DNA from: Agrypnia vestita
Taxonomy: Eukaryota; Arthropoda; Insecta; Trichoptera; Phryganeidae
DNA: 64,000 nt
Assembly: GCA_016648135.1 (NCBI GenBank)
Contig: JADDOH010023624.1
Coordinates: 1 to 64,000, forward strand
Reading direction: 5' to 3'
Positions 11,251 to 21,436 of the stretch are shown here, piece by piece; position 1 is the stretch's first letter, and each line of letters begins with the position of its first letter. The position numbers and the translations under genes were made by a program. The notes beneath the pieces are model-generated. The model worked only from the letters and a program-made list of their open reading frames with translations. It was not told where the DNA came from and made no database searches.

Positions 11251-11629
11251 TATGCGAGTCCCGGTGTGTACACGTCAAATGACCGCGTCATTGTCCCTGA
11301 AACACGAGCGTAGATGTTGATGTGACATGCCGCGCGGAATGTTTCGCGATTTGTCCCCTGGTGAATACATGGTTTTATCATAGATTCTCTTTATCGAATC
11401 GAAAAATCGTGCAAGATCTCTGCAATTGGAGTACTTCCTCCAAAGAAAACATGTTTAATGTGTATACTACATATCCAACGCGTCTTTATTTTTATTTTGG
11501 GAGAGCTTATTATTGAAGTGAAACATCTTGGAGCACGTTAGAGTGAATTCAAACGGTTAAAGATCACGCGAATTTACCTAACTTTTTAAGTAGGTACTTT
11601 AAAATTACCAATTATTATTTTAAATTAAA
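11251..11629. other. Unassigned DNA
   Basis: No feature recognised. Confidence 0.35.
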
Positions 11630-12620
11630 TAGGGTGTAACAGAGCTAGTCCACAATACTATACAGGAGGATTCCTGCCTTGATTATGAGAAAATTTTCAA
11701 GCCACCGTGACCTAATATCAATAGTTAAGGAGATATGCGACATTAAAGTTTGCTTTTTTTTCAATATTTATGACTTACTTAAAAACATCGGAGTATCATT
11801 ACAGTAACTTATATATTAATCAATTAATGTATATTATAGATATCTCACAGAGACGAAACTGTATTTCTTATGGGAAAGTAGGTATAGAAGTCATTTGGGT
11901 ATACATAGGACTTATGACCTATCTTATGGTTGGCTTAAGTGATCACTTTACACAATGTAACATTCGCCATTTCCACCCATGATAGAATATACCATGCTTA
12001 CTAATTTTTTGAAAGTTGTATATATATTAAATTTTATGACAAGCTTTCACATATGAGTTGTAACCGCCTTTCAATGCGGCCTGTACAAAGCTATTTTCAT
12101 TCCCCTAAATCCCCTCGTCTCTGTGAGATATCTATAATATACATTAATTGATTAATAATGTCTCTGTGACATAAATCCAGCACTGTTCTGAAAGATTTGA
12201 ACAAACTCAAAATATTCTGACTTATATATTATATGAGAAATTAATTCCCCTTAATATAAGTCAAATAAAATGATAAAAACCTTCCTAATTGAATTGGAAT
12301 TTTATCAGGGTTTTTATTATTTTATTTAACTTTTATCATAAGTAATTAATTTTACGTAATCGATATAAGTTACTGTAATGATACTTCAACGTTTTGTAAA
12401 AAATTCGTGAGAAATATTGAAAAAATGCAAGTTTGTAAAACTTTGGACTGTTATATTGAATATAAAAAAATTAAATCCTTTTAATACAAGTCAAAATTTT
12501 TATATTGCATGACTCCATAACTATTGACATTAGATTATGGTTGCTTGAATATTTTCGATCCATAATCAAGGCAGTAATCCATCTGTATAGTATTGTGGAC
12601 TAGCTCTGTTACACCCTGTA
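11630..12620. mobile_element. CAGGGTGT MITE with a nested element (copy 4)
   Basis: Left end agggtgtaacagagctagtc, right end gactagctctgttacaccctgta. The left TA-CA junction has lost two bases. The two MITE halves are separated near their centre by the insertion at 11819-12219. The right half also has a partial internal duplication near 12430-12510. Order of events: MITE first, then the nested element. Confidence 0.85.
11819..12219 (+). mobile_element. SCAG repeat nested in the MITE
   Basis: Begins with a 36-bp-plus inverted repeat (tatagatatctcacagagac at its core, exact mirror ending near 12160), whose centre includes cttatgacct, aagtgatcactttacacaatg and cgcctttcaatgcgg. A 12-base direct repeat acttatatatta (11807-11818 and 12220-12231) flanks the whole insert. 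About 60 bases between the right inverted repeat and the right flank are unexplained. Confidence 0.7.
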
Positions 12621-13136
12621 TATGCGAACATGTATATGTTTTTATGTCTATTTGAATTCATACACGTACGTGTGAATGAAAAAGTGTTTAATTTACTATC
12701 TTTTTAAATCTACAAATTTTCTAAGCGAATTTATAACTTAATTGCATCCCATTTATCTCCCTCCCCTTTCCGCATTTTTCTAATATCGTACGAAAGTTAA
12801 TAAGTAATAAATTACATGTAAGTTTATATTTTATATTATATATGTTTTTTTCCATTCATGATAATGAATTAAAACAAATAAAAACTATGGATACAGTTTA
12901 CTAACTTGTTCGATGAATGGGCGTGATTTAGTGGGTTTTACCAGTTCGTTGAAGAGATATGGAATAGAAGAAGATAAAGTATTTGTTGTACGGTGCACCT
13001 TGGACACTGTGCAAATTTATGTATTTTATCCCCAATAAAAATAATTTCGAATGTCCGTCCGTAACTTCCTATCCAATCGCTGATCTCATTCCGTTTTCAA
13101 AATAAGTATGATTTCAAAATTGTTATTAATTTCAAT
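12621..13136. other. Unassigned DNA
   Basis: No feature recognised. An ATGTCCGTCCGTAAC phrase near 13050 resembles Helitron 5' wording but lacks ends. Confidence 0.35.
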
Positions 13137-13395
13137 TCAATTTCAATTTCAATTTTTATTTATTACATAATATGTACATTACAAACATTCTGTTCAATGC
13201 ATACATATTATTAACTTACATCTAAAAATATACATATACACATATACATACACATCCATATACACATATACATAAACACATATGTATACATAAATACACA
13301 TATACATATACATACATACATACACACACATATACATATTGTGTATTAAAATACTAATTTATTATTAAACAATTATTAAACAATTAGAAGTGACC
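13137..13395 (-). mobile_element. LINE 3' UTR with (ttgaaa)n-type tail and microsatellite
   Basis: On the minus strand the coding remnant at 13408-13737 is followed by a tatgtgtata-type microsatellite (about 13200-13340) and then repeated aattgaa units at 13137-13160, which read as the retrotransposon's short-unit 3' tail. Confidence 0.6.
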
Positions 13396-13407
13396 TGTAT
13401 AATCTGG

Positions 13408-13737
13408 TCAAAGGTGTAGGAGAATCCTGCTTCGGAAAACCCCCTTAGACACATGGAATATATCAATATCCAAAGCGATCTTGTTCAGCATAGCTGTAGC
13501 TTTTCCAACAGGCATAACCATCGGCAGGTTGGTCCTGTATATTGGAATGTGAAACAATCTATGCTGACGATGTCTAAGGTAATTATCAGGAACATACAAA
13601 CCAATGCTCTGCATAATTTCAGTATTGTCGATCATACCGCGCAACAATCGATAAAAGTGTGTAATCAAATACACATTCCTTCTAGTCTCTAAACTATTGT
13701 AGCCAAGCATACCCTGGAGAAACTCGGTTGGGTATAA
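13408..13737 (-). pseudogene. C-terminal part of a Jockey-like LINE reverse transcriptase protein
   Basis: About 110 codons open on the minus strand. It carries the post-RT tail pattern of Jockey/CR1-group LINEs: FLQGMLGYNSLETRR, then LITHFYRLLRG, VPDNYLRHR, FHIPIYRTN, and a final LNKIALDIDIF. The RT catalytic domain is absent, so this is a 5'-truncated insertion. A shorter antisense relative lies at 29575-29715. Confidence 0.7.
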
Positions 13738-14498
13738 AATTATAACATTGACTTATGCCTTTTTAATGAATACCTACTCTGAATTAGATTTTTTTTAAAT
13801 ATTTCGATTATTTTAATATTTCAGTTAAACGAAAATTAAAACTAATAGTTGTATCCATTTCTATAACGAATATGGCATTAGTAATCATTAATTAAAATAT
13901 ATTATTCTCTATATAACAACGTCCATCACTAATGCTGCCAGATGGTTCAAATAATAATAAAATAATGAAGTATTAAAGAAGCAAAAAAGTATAATTCTCT
14001 ATTTAATAGTGTTCATCACTAACGTATCAAGACGCTATGCTACTCTAGATAGCGCTATTCTCACAGCCTTAACCGACGGCTGGAATACCTATATTGATGA
14101 TACATAAATACTATAAAAAAGGTTATGTTTATAAATTTGGATGTTGGAGGTAAAATTTCATAAATTCTTTCATCAATATTTAGAATGGACTTAGGCTATA
14201 TATTATTCCGTTAAAATAAAAAGGCTTTTCATTGTGACCTGTTTTACTATTGAAGTCGAAGAAAGAATGGTCGAGCGATGCATTTTTAACGAACGCTGCC
14301 TTAAAGGTAAGAGATATTTAAATACTTTCTATAGCGAAGTTGTAGAACTCAAAAAGTTCTATAAAAAAGTCTAAGACAACATACACCTATATTTTTAGGT
14401 TAATACACAAATTGTCTTGTTATAGCTGGTATTAAAAGTGATAAAGACGGTATTATAATCATTGAAAGATTTGGCAGATACTTCGTGGTGCAATATCA
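13738..14498. other. AT-rich unassigned DNA
   Basis: No feature recognised. A run near 13900-14060 contains two similar phrases (ctctat..ataac..cgt.catcactaa), possibly an old duplication. Confidence 0.35.
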
Positions 14499-14556
14499 TA
14501 ATTTAAAATATGTTTTACTTTACTTTGTAATACACACACAATATGAGCTATTAAAT

Positions 14557-14601
14557 TACAACTATAGTTTCGAGAGGAGCAGTCCCTCTCATCATCAGGT
14601 A
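14557..14601 (-). ncRNA. Hammerhead-ribozyme-like motif (PLE palindrome, left arm)
   Basis: Minus strand: tac stem I, CTGATGA (14592-14598), one extra U, a perfect 6-bp stem II gagagg / cctctc, GAAAC (14567-14571), self-complementary stem III ACUAUAGU, GUU cleavage triplet, and gta closing stem I. Confidence 0.85.
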
Positions 14602-14618
14602 TAGAAAGTTATTATCTA

Positions 14619-14663
14619 TACCTGATGATGAGAGGGACTGCTCCTTTCGAAACTATAGTTGTA
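14619..14663 (+). ncRNA. Hammerhead-ribozyme-like motif (PLE palindrome, right arm)
   Basis: Mirror of the left-arm motif: CTGATGA 14622-14628, GAAA 14649-14652, same self-complementary stem III ACUAUAGU and GUU triplet. Stem II here is gagagg / cctttc with one G-U pair, the only core difference from the left arm. Confidence 0.85.
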
Positions 14664-14721
14664 ATTTAATAGCTCATATTGTGTGTGTATTACAAAGTAA
14701 AGTAAAACATATTTTAAATTA

Positions 14722-15422
14722 ACGGTTTTATAAAATCACAGTGGTTTTGTTTGAAAAACCGTCCATTCTGAAAAATAAGTCACGATTGTAAAAGAGGGCA
14801 AAGTTATGCAATGATTTGTGGAAGAGTCGCCTCGGAATTTATATTGGATTAGAAGCTTTGCCCGTGAAGCGGAACTTCAGACTTCGAGGACATTTATATT
14901 ACTATGTAACTTTCCTGTCTCCCTGATCCCTGTAAAACTGTTAGTGGGTGTTCTCTTAGCAAATCACACAAAAAATATACTACTGAGATGATATTCATCT
15001 TTTCTTTCTTCTTTTCTTAAGTTTTCTTTTCTTAAGGTTCTTTTGTTAAGGTTGTAACACAAAAATTTGTATTGTGCTGACCCTAACATTGATGCTGATA
15101 TTCTTGCAGACACCTTATCTTCGTTCAAAAACTCACTCATACACAACATCCATTTTCTAAACGACGACATGAACCTATAGATCCATTAAATACTAATCGC
15201 ACTACACTCAAACACAAATATATAATATACATAAATGTACATGTAAAATATAATTAATTGCAAAAATACATGTTACTAGAGAGTGCCGAAGACACTTGTA
15301 ATTGGGATAATGGGCATAGTCTTCACTATAATGTTTATTATCAGAGTAGCATGAACCTATTATCCTGTTAGTGGCTCTAATAAAAAAAAAAATAATAATA
15401 AAAAAAATGAATAAAAAAAAGA
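14722..15422. other. Unassigned DNA
   Basis: Short imperfect repeats of tcttttcttaag near 15000-15050. No gene recognised. Confidence 0.35.
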
Positions 15423-16248
15423 TCTAAATATAATAATTTCACTGTCTGTCTGTCGGTCCATAAGGTCAGTAACTTGCTGGAATTACAGCTTTAGACAATT
15501 AGAGTGTGACATGCAATCAGCGCGCGGCTCAAGCAACACGCAAGGGTCGAAATTACACGGTCTTGACTCTTGACATTTTTAAATTATTATCTTGTTATAT
15601 ACAGTTTTAGGTTTAAGCGAATAGTCAATTTAAAAAAAAAGTAACCCATAAAAACCGAGTTTTTATTATACTCCCTTTCTTTGTAAAATATAACAAGAAT
15701 TAAAGATGAATTAAAACATATAACATAACACTAAACTTACAGTAATTTAATATATTTCAAAATGTCAGATGTTTTGAGCTTTGATAAGACACTTCATGCT
15801 TTGAAGATTAAATTCTAAAAACATTTGTCAGTCAATTTAGATTTTCGACATTCGTAGTGACGTACCTATTATGCATACCGACGGAGTAATTCAAATTTAG
15901 AAAATATTCCGCGACGTTATCGGGCCGCCGTAATCTAACTTTTCTAATGATTCCAATTTGAAAAAACCAATAAAATTTCTAAAAATCCGAAATTATACTA
16001 TAATTATTAATGTTTTTTAACGAAAATTTGATAGATCTTCTTGATCATCGCCACGAGTCTACTTGCCAAGTTTCAGTTCGATTGGATTCCGGGAAAAGGG
16101 TCAAAAATCCATCCAAAGTTTTTGTTGACGGCGAGCAAGCAGACGCCACGAGTTAATATAAAGGGGTAAAAACAAATGGTTCTCTATTCATGTATTTTCA
16201 ACTTCGAAATCTTGCGGTTATTGTGATTTTTCACGGTTGTACAGCTAG
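15423..16248 (+). mobile_element. Non-autonomous Helitron II, interrupted by another element
   Basis: 5' end TCTAAATATAATAATTTCAC after an A, followed by tgtctgtctgtc. 3' end is a hairpin (gtgatttttcac), ten bases, then CTAG (16245-16248) before a T. A-to-T insertion, TC start and hairpin-plus-CTRR end are the Helitron hallmarks. Without the insert at 15632-16172 it is about 285 bp. Middle phrases tagacaattagagtgtgaca and cagcgcgcggc recur at 55770-55810. Confidence 0.75.
15632..16172 (-). mobile_element. ACTCCCTTT element (copy B) nested in a Helitron
   Basis: Reverse-oriented and near full length: gtaacccataaaaacc end at 15641, the conserved core near 16030-16150, and the ttaatataaaggggtaa end. 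Its insertion splits the Helitron II copy. Confidence 0.8.
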
Positions 16249-16759
16249 TATTAAATAATGTTTTATTTTATGCACAAAAGTCACTAAACACGAACCTAAC
16301 TGGAGTAGTATTATGTAATTTGTACTAATTTCATACTCGGTCACTTTATTACTCCATAAATACGTAGGTCGGTACTTTTCTATTTCGCCAAAGTTTTGTC
16401 TATTGCTTGATTATGTTAAATCGCATGGGTTCACAAAACGTTCGCTTCTATGACATTGCGTTCTGTGACAACAACGCGCTCGCCGCTTTCGTTTCTATGG
16501 AATTGCTGTCACAATAAACTGTCTCCGCAATGGTGTCGACCAGTTTATATTCCATTTCGGGTTTCCAGACGTTTGGCGAATTTAGTCGGAATATCCACCG
16601 TTTATTCTAGACCCTTTTAGTAATTTCCAAATGTGTTGTCTAGTGTCCACTGTGTTGGAATATCCTCGATTATATGCAATTCCTTCTGTTTCTATAGTCT
16701 CGTGACAATAATATTATTATGTGTCGTGGTTGCGAAAGGAATGAATGAAAACGCTGGAA
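16249..16759. other. Unassigned DNA, perhaps leader of the adjacent LTR element
   Basis: Moderately GC-rich. It lies where the internal region of a minus-strand LTR element at 16760-17300 would start, but no gag/pol domain is visible. Confidence 0.25.
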
Positions 16760-17300
16760 ATTATTTACAGATGTGTAAATTATTGATTAATTAATTATTT
16801 GATGTACAAAGTCACTTAACACTTAATTACACTATTTAGTGATTTATGACTCGCAAATAGACACTTTATTATCGCTTTAACGCTTTACTTAACATTCACT
16901 AAAACATTCCATCCGCTTTCGCAAGTATTATTCGCTCCAGTTTATTTCGCTACGTAAGTAAGAACTTCACTAGAATATTCGCTACAATTATCACACGGTT
17001 GGTAGCCCTGGCCCCGCGGCCTGCGGCTCACTTCGCTTCTGTTGTCGCCTGTCAAGCGCGTTCAACAACAACAACAACCCACGCGCGGCCTGATCTCATA
17101 TTTATATCCATGTATCGAGGTACTTTGTACTTTCTGACTTTTTCTAGTGTTTAGGAGACGATCCTCGTGGCTTCTAGATTCTTGTAGATTTTTCTCGAAT
17201 GTCTCAGATGCTTCCCGAAAATCGTAGAACACCGTAGACAGTTCTCGATCCTTCGATAGTATTTTGACCAGTGACACGAGTGCGTAATTCTTTTTAGCCT
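16760..17300 (-). mobile_element. LTR-like repeat, minus strand (copy 2)
   Basis: Related to 8820-9230. Minus-strand order: TGTAACGAGG (near 17310), a TATAAATA box at about 17099-17106, a GC-rich block with acaacaacaacaaccc on the plus strand, then AATAAA-type signals near 16940 and 16865. This looks like an LTR with promoter and poly(A) signals, but target duplication and internal genes were not found. Confidence 0.45.
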
Positions 17301-18402
17301 CGTTACAATATAAAAATTAAATTCAATATAGAACTATGAGATCGATGACAAAACAATAACTTTAATGGCGCGTGCAAACGTATAGACATACCACTATAAC
17401 TTGGCATGCGAGGGAGGGCGTCCCTGTCGCGTAACAGAAGTTGTCAGGGTGTAAGTTTATTACACAATACATAATATACAGAATGTCCGGTGACCGGTGT
17501 CGTATTAGATACAGAAATTTGGTCGGGCAGCACTAAAGAAACCATGCAGTAATGGCGGCCGTTCTATCTGTCAAACTGTCAGACGGTAATATCGGTCCAT
17601 TTTTCGCTTTTTCAGCATCGCAAAACTTTAATACTTCATTGGCAATTGTTCTTGTACCATCCCGGACTGTTTAGGATGTTTTGGACATAATAATTCAGTG
17701 TATATTGGTAATCAAGATGTCACAGCTCCCGACCAAATACAAAATTGAACTAAATGACAGGGCGAGGGGTTACCGCCGGGTTCGGGCGGGGCGGGTTTTA
17801 GTTCAAAATTCGCCGCACGCCAAGTTACGTTGGGCAAGCAATACGAGATTTATCTAGGAGACTCGTCTCAAAAGAGCATTAAGAACACTATAGAGTTGAA
17901 CGCGAAGCAAGCTATAATTCAGTACCGCTTGTATTTTGTACGCAGAGTAAAAAGTCGTATCTGATGATTCTGACAAATTCCTTAGACTGGAGATCAAAGT
18001 CTCATCCATGGACACATACGAAACTCTAAAAGATTTTCGTCTCAAGACAATGTCATGAATACGGCATTGCATCATGTCATCTGAAGCTTCACTTCACTCT
18101 TGTACGGCAAACATTAATTGTCACTGCATTGACCATTTACGTTCCGTTCGCTAGTTGGGTAAATTAATATCTCCCCAGAAGTTAAAATGATATAAATATT
18201 AGTAATATCTAATTAAAATTCTAATTTTTTAGAATAAATAGTTGTAAGTCTAGCCGGTATAATTTTTTTTTATTAACTTTATACATTTTATATTGTTATA
18301 GATCGTGCCAAGCCTTGTACAGCTTATCGGCACGTTTCTTTTCCATTTTCTTGCATAAGTACATACTTAAAAATAAACTTAGGTAGTAATGAGACTTGGA
18401 AA
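17301..18402. other. Unassigned, GC-mixed DNA
   Basis: 17480-18110 is less AT-rich, with ggttcgggcggggcggg near 17780, and is unlike the neighbouring repeats. No reading frame longer than about 73 codons. A hairpin (cgtgcc / ggcacg) sits at 18303-18335. Confidence 0.3.
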
Positions 18403-18679
18403 TAAAATAACCCATAAAAAACAAGTTTTTATTATACTCCACGCGTCGGGTTCAAAAATTAAACAATATATTAATCGTTAAAATTTCGAAAAATCCAAAT
18501 TTATGCTATAATTATTAAATTTTTTAAAACGAAAATTGTTAGATCATATTTATCGTCGCCATAAATCTGCCTGCAGAGTTTCAGCTCGATCGAATCACGG
18601 GAAAAGGGTTAAAAATCGATCCAAAGTTTTTTCGACAGACAAGCAGACGCTACGAGTTAAAAGAAAGGGAGTAAAAATC
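18403..18679 (-). mobile_element. ACTCCCTTT element (copy C), short
   Basis: Ends taacccataaaaa and aaagaaagggagtaaaaat enclose the conserved core (cacgggaaaagggtt, cgatccaaagttttttcga, gacgctacgagtt). The long AT spacer of full copies is missing. Confidence 0.8.
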
Positions 18680-19089
18680 ATTGAACAGCTCAAAATAAAA
18701 AGCATTGAAGCCAACGATATGAGGCACTGTCATTTGCCTCCAGAGTCAAGTACCAGTCTCGCCGACCTCTGAATTTATCTTAAAAACTAAATCTAATGCA
18801 CGGTACTGAAATCAATCTCAACTAAACCTCTGAGATTTATCTAATGGTGTCACATTGTATGGACACGGCAGTACAGATACTTTTTCCGTGTGAATTTGTT
18901 TCTAGCTTTCCTGTTTTCTCTCTCACAGAATATAAATCAAGGTGTCCGTGTTTCTTAGAACAAGTATTACATGTACACCCGGCAGAACAGTGTACAGCAT
19001 CCCTAGTAATTGCTTTGTTACTGTATAAAGAATTACTACACAAGAATACGCCTGAAAATTATTTAATTTTTTATCTCCTTATTGTAAAG
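18680..19089. other. Unassigned stretch with overlapping weak frames
   Basis: A minus-strand frame (18837-19043) has a cysteine cluster CSAGCTCNTC and a plus-strand frame runs to 19200 across a repeat. Neither matches a family I know. Confidence 0.25.
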
Positions 19090-19255
19090 TTGCAATTTTT
19101 AGGACAAAATTCTGTGAAATTTAAAACCAAATTAATTAATCAATTAGAAAGACATACAGAAAAACCAAAACCACGAAAAAATATATGTATGTCTTTCTAA
19201 TAATTGATTAATTAATTTGGTTTTAAATTACACAGAACTTTTTCTGAAAAAATTG
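19090..19255. repeat. Foldback shared with the tRNA-like repeat
   Basis: Arms containing gttgcaatttt, ttctgtg, and aattaattaatcaattagaa fold on each other around 19170. The same wording flanks the tRNA-like units at 19474 and 60108, so this is an end-to-end pair of that repeat's 3' part. Confidence 0.7.
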
Positions 19256-19473
19256 CAACAACACAAAAATAATGTGTTCTTGAATATAATACATGAATGA
19301 AAATGAAAACGACTTAAACGGTTAATTCAGGAGTCCTCTAGCGGCAGTAACACAAAGTAATTTGTGCTTACCGTACCGTAAAAAGTGGATTGCTCCAAAA
19401 ATAAATATTAAATGTTAATAAATTAATAAATAAGACTTACAGATAAGGTAGATATATTCACGGAAATGTACAA

Positions 19474-19615
19474 GGCCGCTATAGCGTAATTGGATACCGC
19501 GCCTGCCCCGGATAGGAGGAGATTCGTGGTTCGAATCCCGGTAGCAGCCAAATATTTTTTTGCAGATTTAATTTTTCTGTATGTCTTTCTAATTGATTAA
19601 TTAATTTGGTTTTTA
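19474..19615 (+). mobile_element. tRNA-like repeat (Arg-CCG-like) with 3' body
   Basis: 19474-19549 has an A box (tagcgtaattggata), a B box ggttcgaatcc in a good T arm, and acceptor strands ggccgct / agcagcc. The anticodon loop lacks the usual T33. It is followed by aaatatttttttgcag and ctgtatgtctttctaattga, the body shared with 60190-60250. I take it as a SINE-type or tRNA-carrying repeat. Confidence 0.5.
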
Positions 19616-19639
19616 ACTCCTTTTAAGATCAGTTTTTAT

Positions 19640-19725
19640 ACATCACTTACGCCAGCCGTACGATAGGTCACTAGCCCTATGGACACCCAAAAAGTGTTCC
19701 ATACCTTCTTTCCCATATAAAAAAG
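19640..19725 (-). mobile_element. SCAG repeat fragment (minus strand)
   Basis: tcacttacgccagccgta, gataggtca, ccctatggacacccaaaaag and ttcccatataa match the inverted form seen at 32340-32445. Confidence 0.65.
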
Positions 19726-19826
19726 TAACTCCGACACTATAATATATCTTCAATATGTCTTGATTAATGAAGTCCTCGTATTGTGTTCTTGAAAAATTTG
19801 AATATACCTACTTTAAATAATCTTAA

Positions 19827-20437
19827 TTTTTTTACTTCCTTTCTTTTAACTCGTGGCGTCTGCTTGCTTGTTTTCTTGACGAAAAAATTTTGAATCGATT
19901 TTTAACCCTTTTCCCGTGATTCAATCGAGCTGAAACTTTGCAAGCAGACTTGTGGCGACGATCAAGAAGATCTATCAAATTTTCGTTAAAAAAATAAATA
20001 ATTATAGTATGATTTTGGATTTTTAGAAAATTTAATTGAGTTTTTAAAATAGGAAACCATACAAATGTTTGATTACTACCAACAGGGGCCTGACGACGTC
20101 ACAGAATATTTAAAATTTGTATTACTCCACCGGTATATGTAATAGATACTTCACTACGAATTTCGAAAATTTATGACAATTGGTTCACAGATGACAGCAA
20201 AATTCACAAATATATCAAAATCTTGATTAAATTGACTGACAAATGTTTTTAGAATTTAATCTTCAAAGCATGAAGTGTCTTATCAAAGCTCAAAACATCT
20301 GACATTTTAGAAATATATTAAATTACTGCAAGTTTAGTGTTATGTTATATGTTTTAATTCGTCTTTAATTGTTGTTATCTTTTACAAAGAAAGGGAGTAT
20401 AATAAATACTTGGTTTTTATAGGTTACTTTTTTTTAA
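19827..20437 (+). mobile_element. ACTCCCTTT element (copy D), near full length
   Basis: Core 19852-19990, AT spacer, then ttactccaccggta, actacgaatttcgaaaattt, gaatttaatcttcaaagcat and the end gggagtataataaatacttgg..aggttactttttt. Same order as copies B and G. Confidence 0.85.
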
Positions 20438-20480
20438 ATAAGACACATTACTTTGTTTTCACCACTTTATTAGATTAAAA

Positions 20481-20521
20481 AATCTACATGTTTCGAGAAC
20501 GATGTTCTCTTCTTCAGGATT
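20481..20521 (-). ncRNA. Hammerhead-ribozyme-like motif (PLE)
   Basis: Minus strand: aatc stem I, CTGAAGA (20511-20517), one extra A, stem II gagaac / gttctc with a 3-base loop, GAAAC (20490-20494), self-complementary ACAUGU stem III, GUA triplet, and gatt closing a 4-bp stem I. One of the best-formed copies. Confidence 0.85.
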
Positions 20522-20628
20522 ATTGTGTACTAAGGATCTTTAAAAGTTAAACCATGCAAATGTGTTACGGTAAAGGGTTGGGCGAGGGGGTTGGTAAGGG
20601 GAGGGGGGGGGGTTCGATTTGTTAATTA

Positions 20629-20979
20629 TTATGGGTCATCTGGACAATGTGGAATGTTAAGTGGAAAAATATTCAAAATAGGATTATGCAAAAATTTCGT
20701 CTGTGTATTTATAATATTAGACTTAATATTAACATTTTTCCTAATTTCGAGTTTTTCTAAATTATTTATTTGTGGTATCTTATAGCTGAAATGTAAAAAT
20801 TTTAAATCTGTGTTAATATCAAGTGTATGGTCATATTCTATTAAATGTTTTGCAAAATCAGAATCAATATCGCTAGTTAATGCTTTGATATGTTCTTTAA
20901 CCGTAGTTTCAAAATTTCTTTTTGTTTTGCCAGTATGAAAATTATCACAATTACTTTTTTTTACATATTTATTAACTTC
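20629..20979 (-). pseudogene. PLE GIY-YIG endonuclease, C-terminal fragment
   Basis: 116 open codons before a double stop. Reads CDNFHTGKTKRNFETTVKEH, then a domain like FAKHLIEYDHTLDINTDLKF and NNLEKLEIRK, ending ILNIFPLNIPHCPDDP. GIY-YIG endonucleases nick target DNA for PLE retrotransposition. Here the second motif, normally YIG, is HTG and the reverse-transcriptase part is absent, so activity is unlikely. Related fragments: 27735-28043, 39168-39434 and 49745-49888. Confidence 0.82.
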
Positions 20980-20984
20980 TTACG

Positions 20985-21436
20985 TTTGGTTTGCTAAGTT
21001 TACTAAATAGTTTGGTTGCAACAGCTAGCACCCGCTCGTGGGCGTTTGCTCTAGAATGCGGCGCCTCTTGTTGCTTGTATTGTGCCTCCGATGACCGACA
21101 GTTTCCGAATGACCTCAGCGACCTTTGGTAAAAATGGCCGCGAGCCGCCTCGTGGCCCGCGCCCCGCCGTGTGTGTTTTCCGCGCTGATGACCGTATAAG
21201 AGCCAATAATTGGTCCATTATTGTTCCCACTATAAATCCAGCCTCCGACAGTTGAGTAATAGTAAAAAATTTCGGTCTTGAATACGCTTAATGCATCCAT
21301 AAATCCTAAATCTATCCTACCAACTCAGCCAACATCCGTATAATGTATTAATGTCGGCGGGTAAGCGTCCCGGCTTTGAGAAATTTTAATATTCATTGAA
21401 ATATTGTAATATAATTAATAAAAATGTAATGTTGTG
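20985..21436 (+). promoter_or_regulatory. GC-rich TATA/CCAAT block, candidate LTR or promoter
   Basis: gagccaataattggtcc (21200-21216) precedes TATAAATC (21231-21238), with cgacagttgag about 17-25 bases on, and AATAAA-like wording near 21420. GC-rich gccgcgagccgcctcgtgg just upstream. It sits exactly between two PLE pieces, so an inserted LTR is likely. A host promoter cannot be excluded, though no gene follows. Confidence 0.35.

Larger units (their letters stand above)
14499..14721. mobile_element. Head-to-head PLE ends, 107-bp-arm palindrome
   Basis: 14499-14605 is the reverse complement of 14615-14721 with one or two differences and a 9-base loop. Each arm carries a full hammerhead motif (separate entries). 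Outside the motifs the arms contain caatatgagctattaaat and an acacacac run. No coding sequence lies between the ends, so the element is reduced to its termini. Confidence 0.9.
20450..20979 (-). mobile_element. Penelope-like element, 3' part (minus strand)
   Basis: From high to low coordinates: endonuclease remnant (20979-20629), a 3' untranslated part with a long C run on this strand (G run at 20596-20612), then the hammerhead motif (20521-20481) and the terminal gtggtgaaa (20455). This is the usual order at the 3' side of a PLE. Confidence 0.8.

Noticed and set aside
13453..13692. 79-codon plus-strand frame
   Set aside because: Shadow of the minus-strand LINE coding remnant.
18837..19043. 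Cysteine-rich minus-strand frame (CSAGCTCNTC) as a small protein
   Set aside because: No known cysteine-domain spacing matches, no start context, and a longer frame is open on the other strand.
19474..19549. Functional tRNA-Arg gene
   Set aside because: Anticodon loop lacks the invariant T33 and the unit is joined to a dispersed repeat body.
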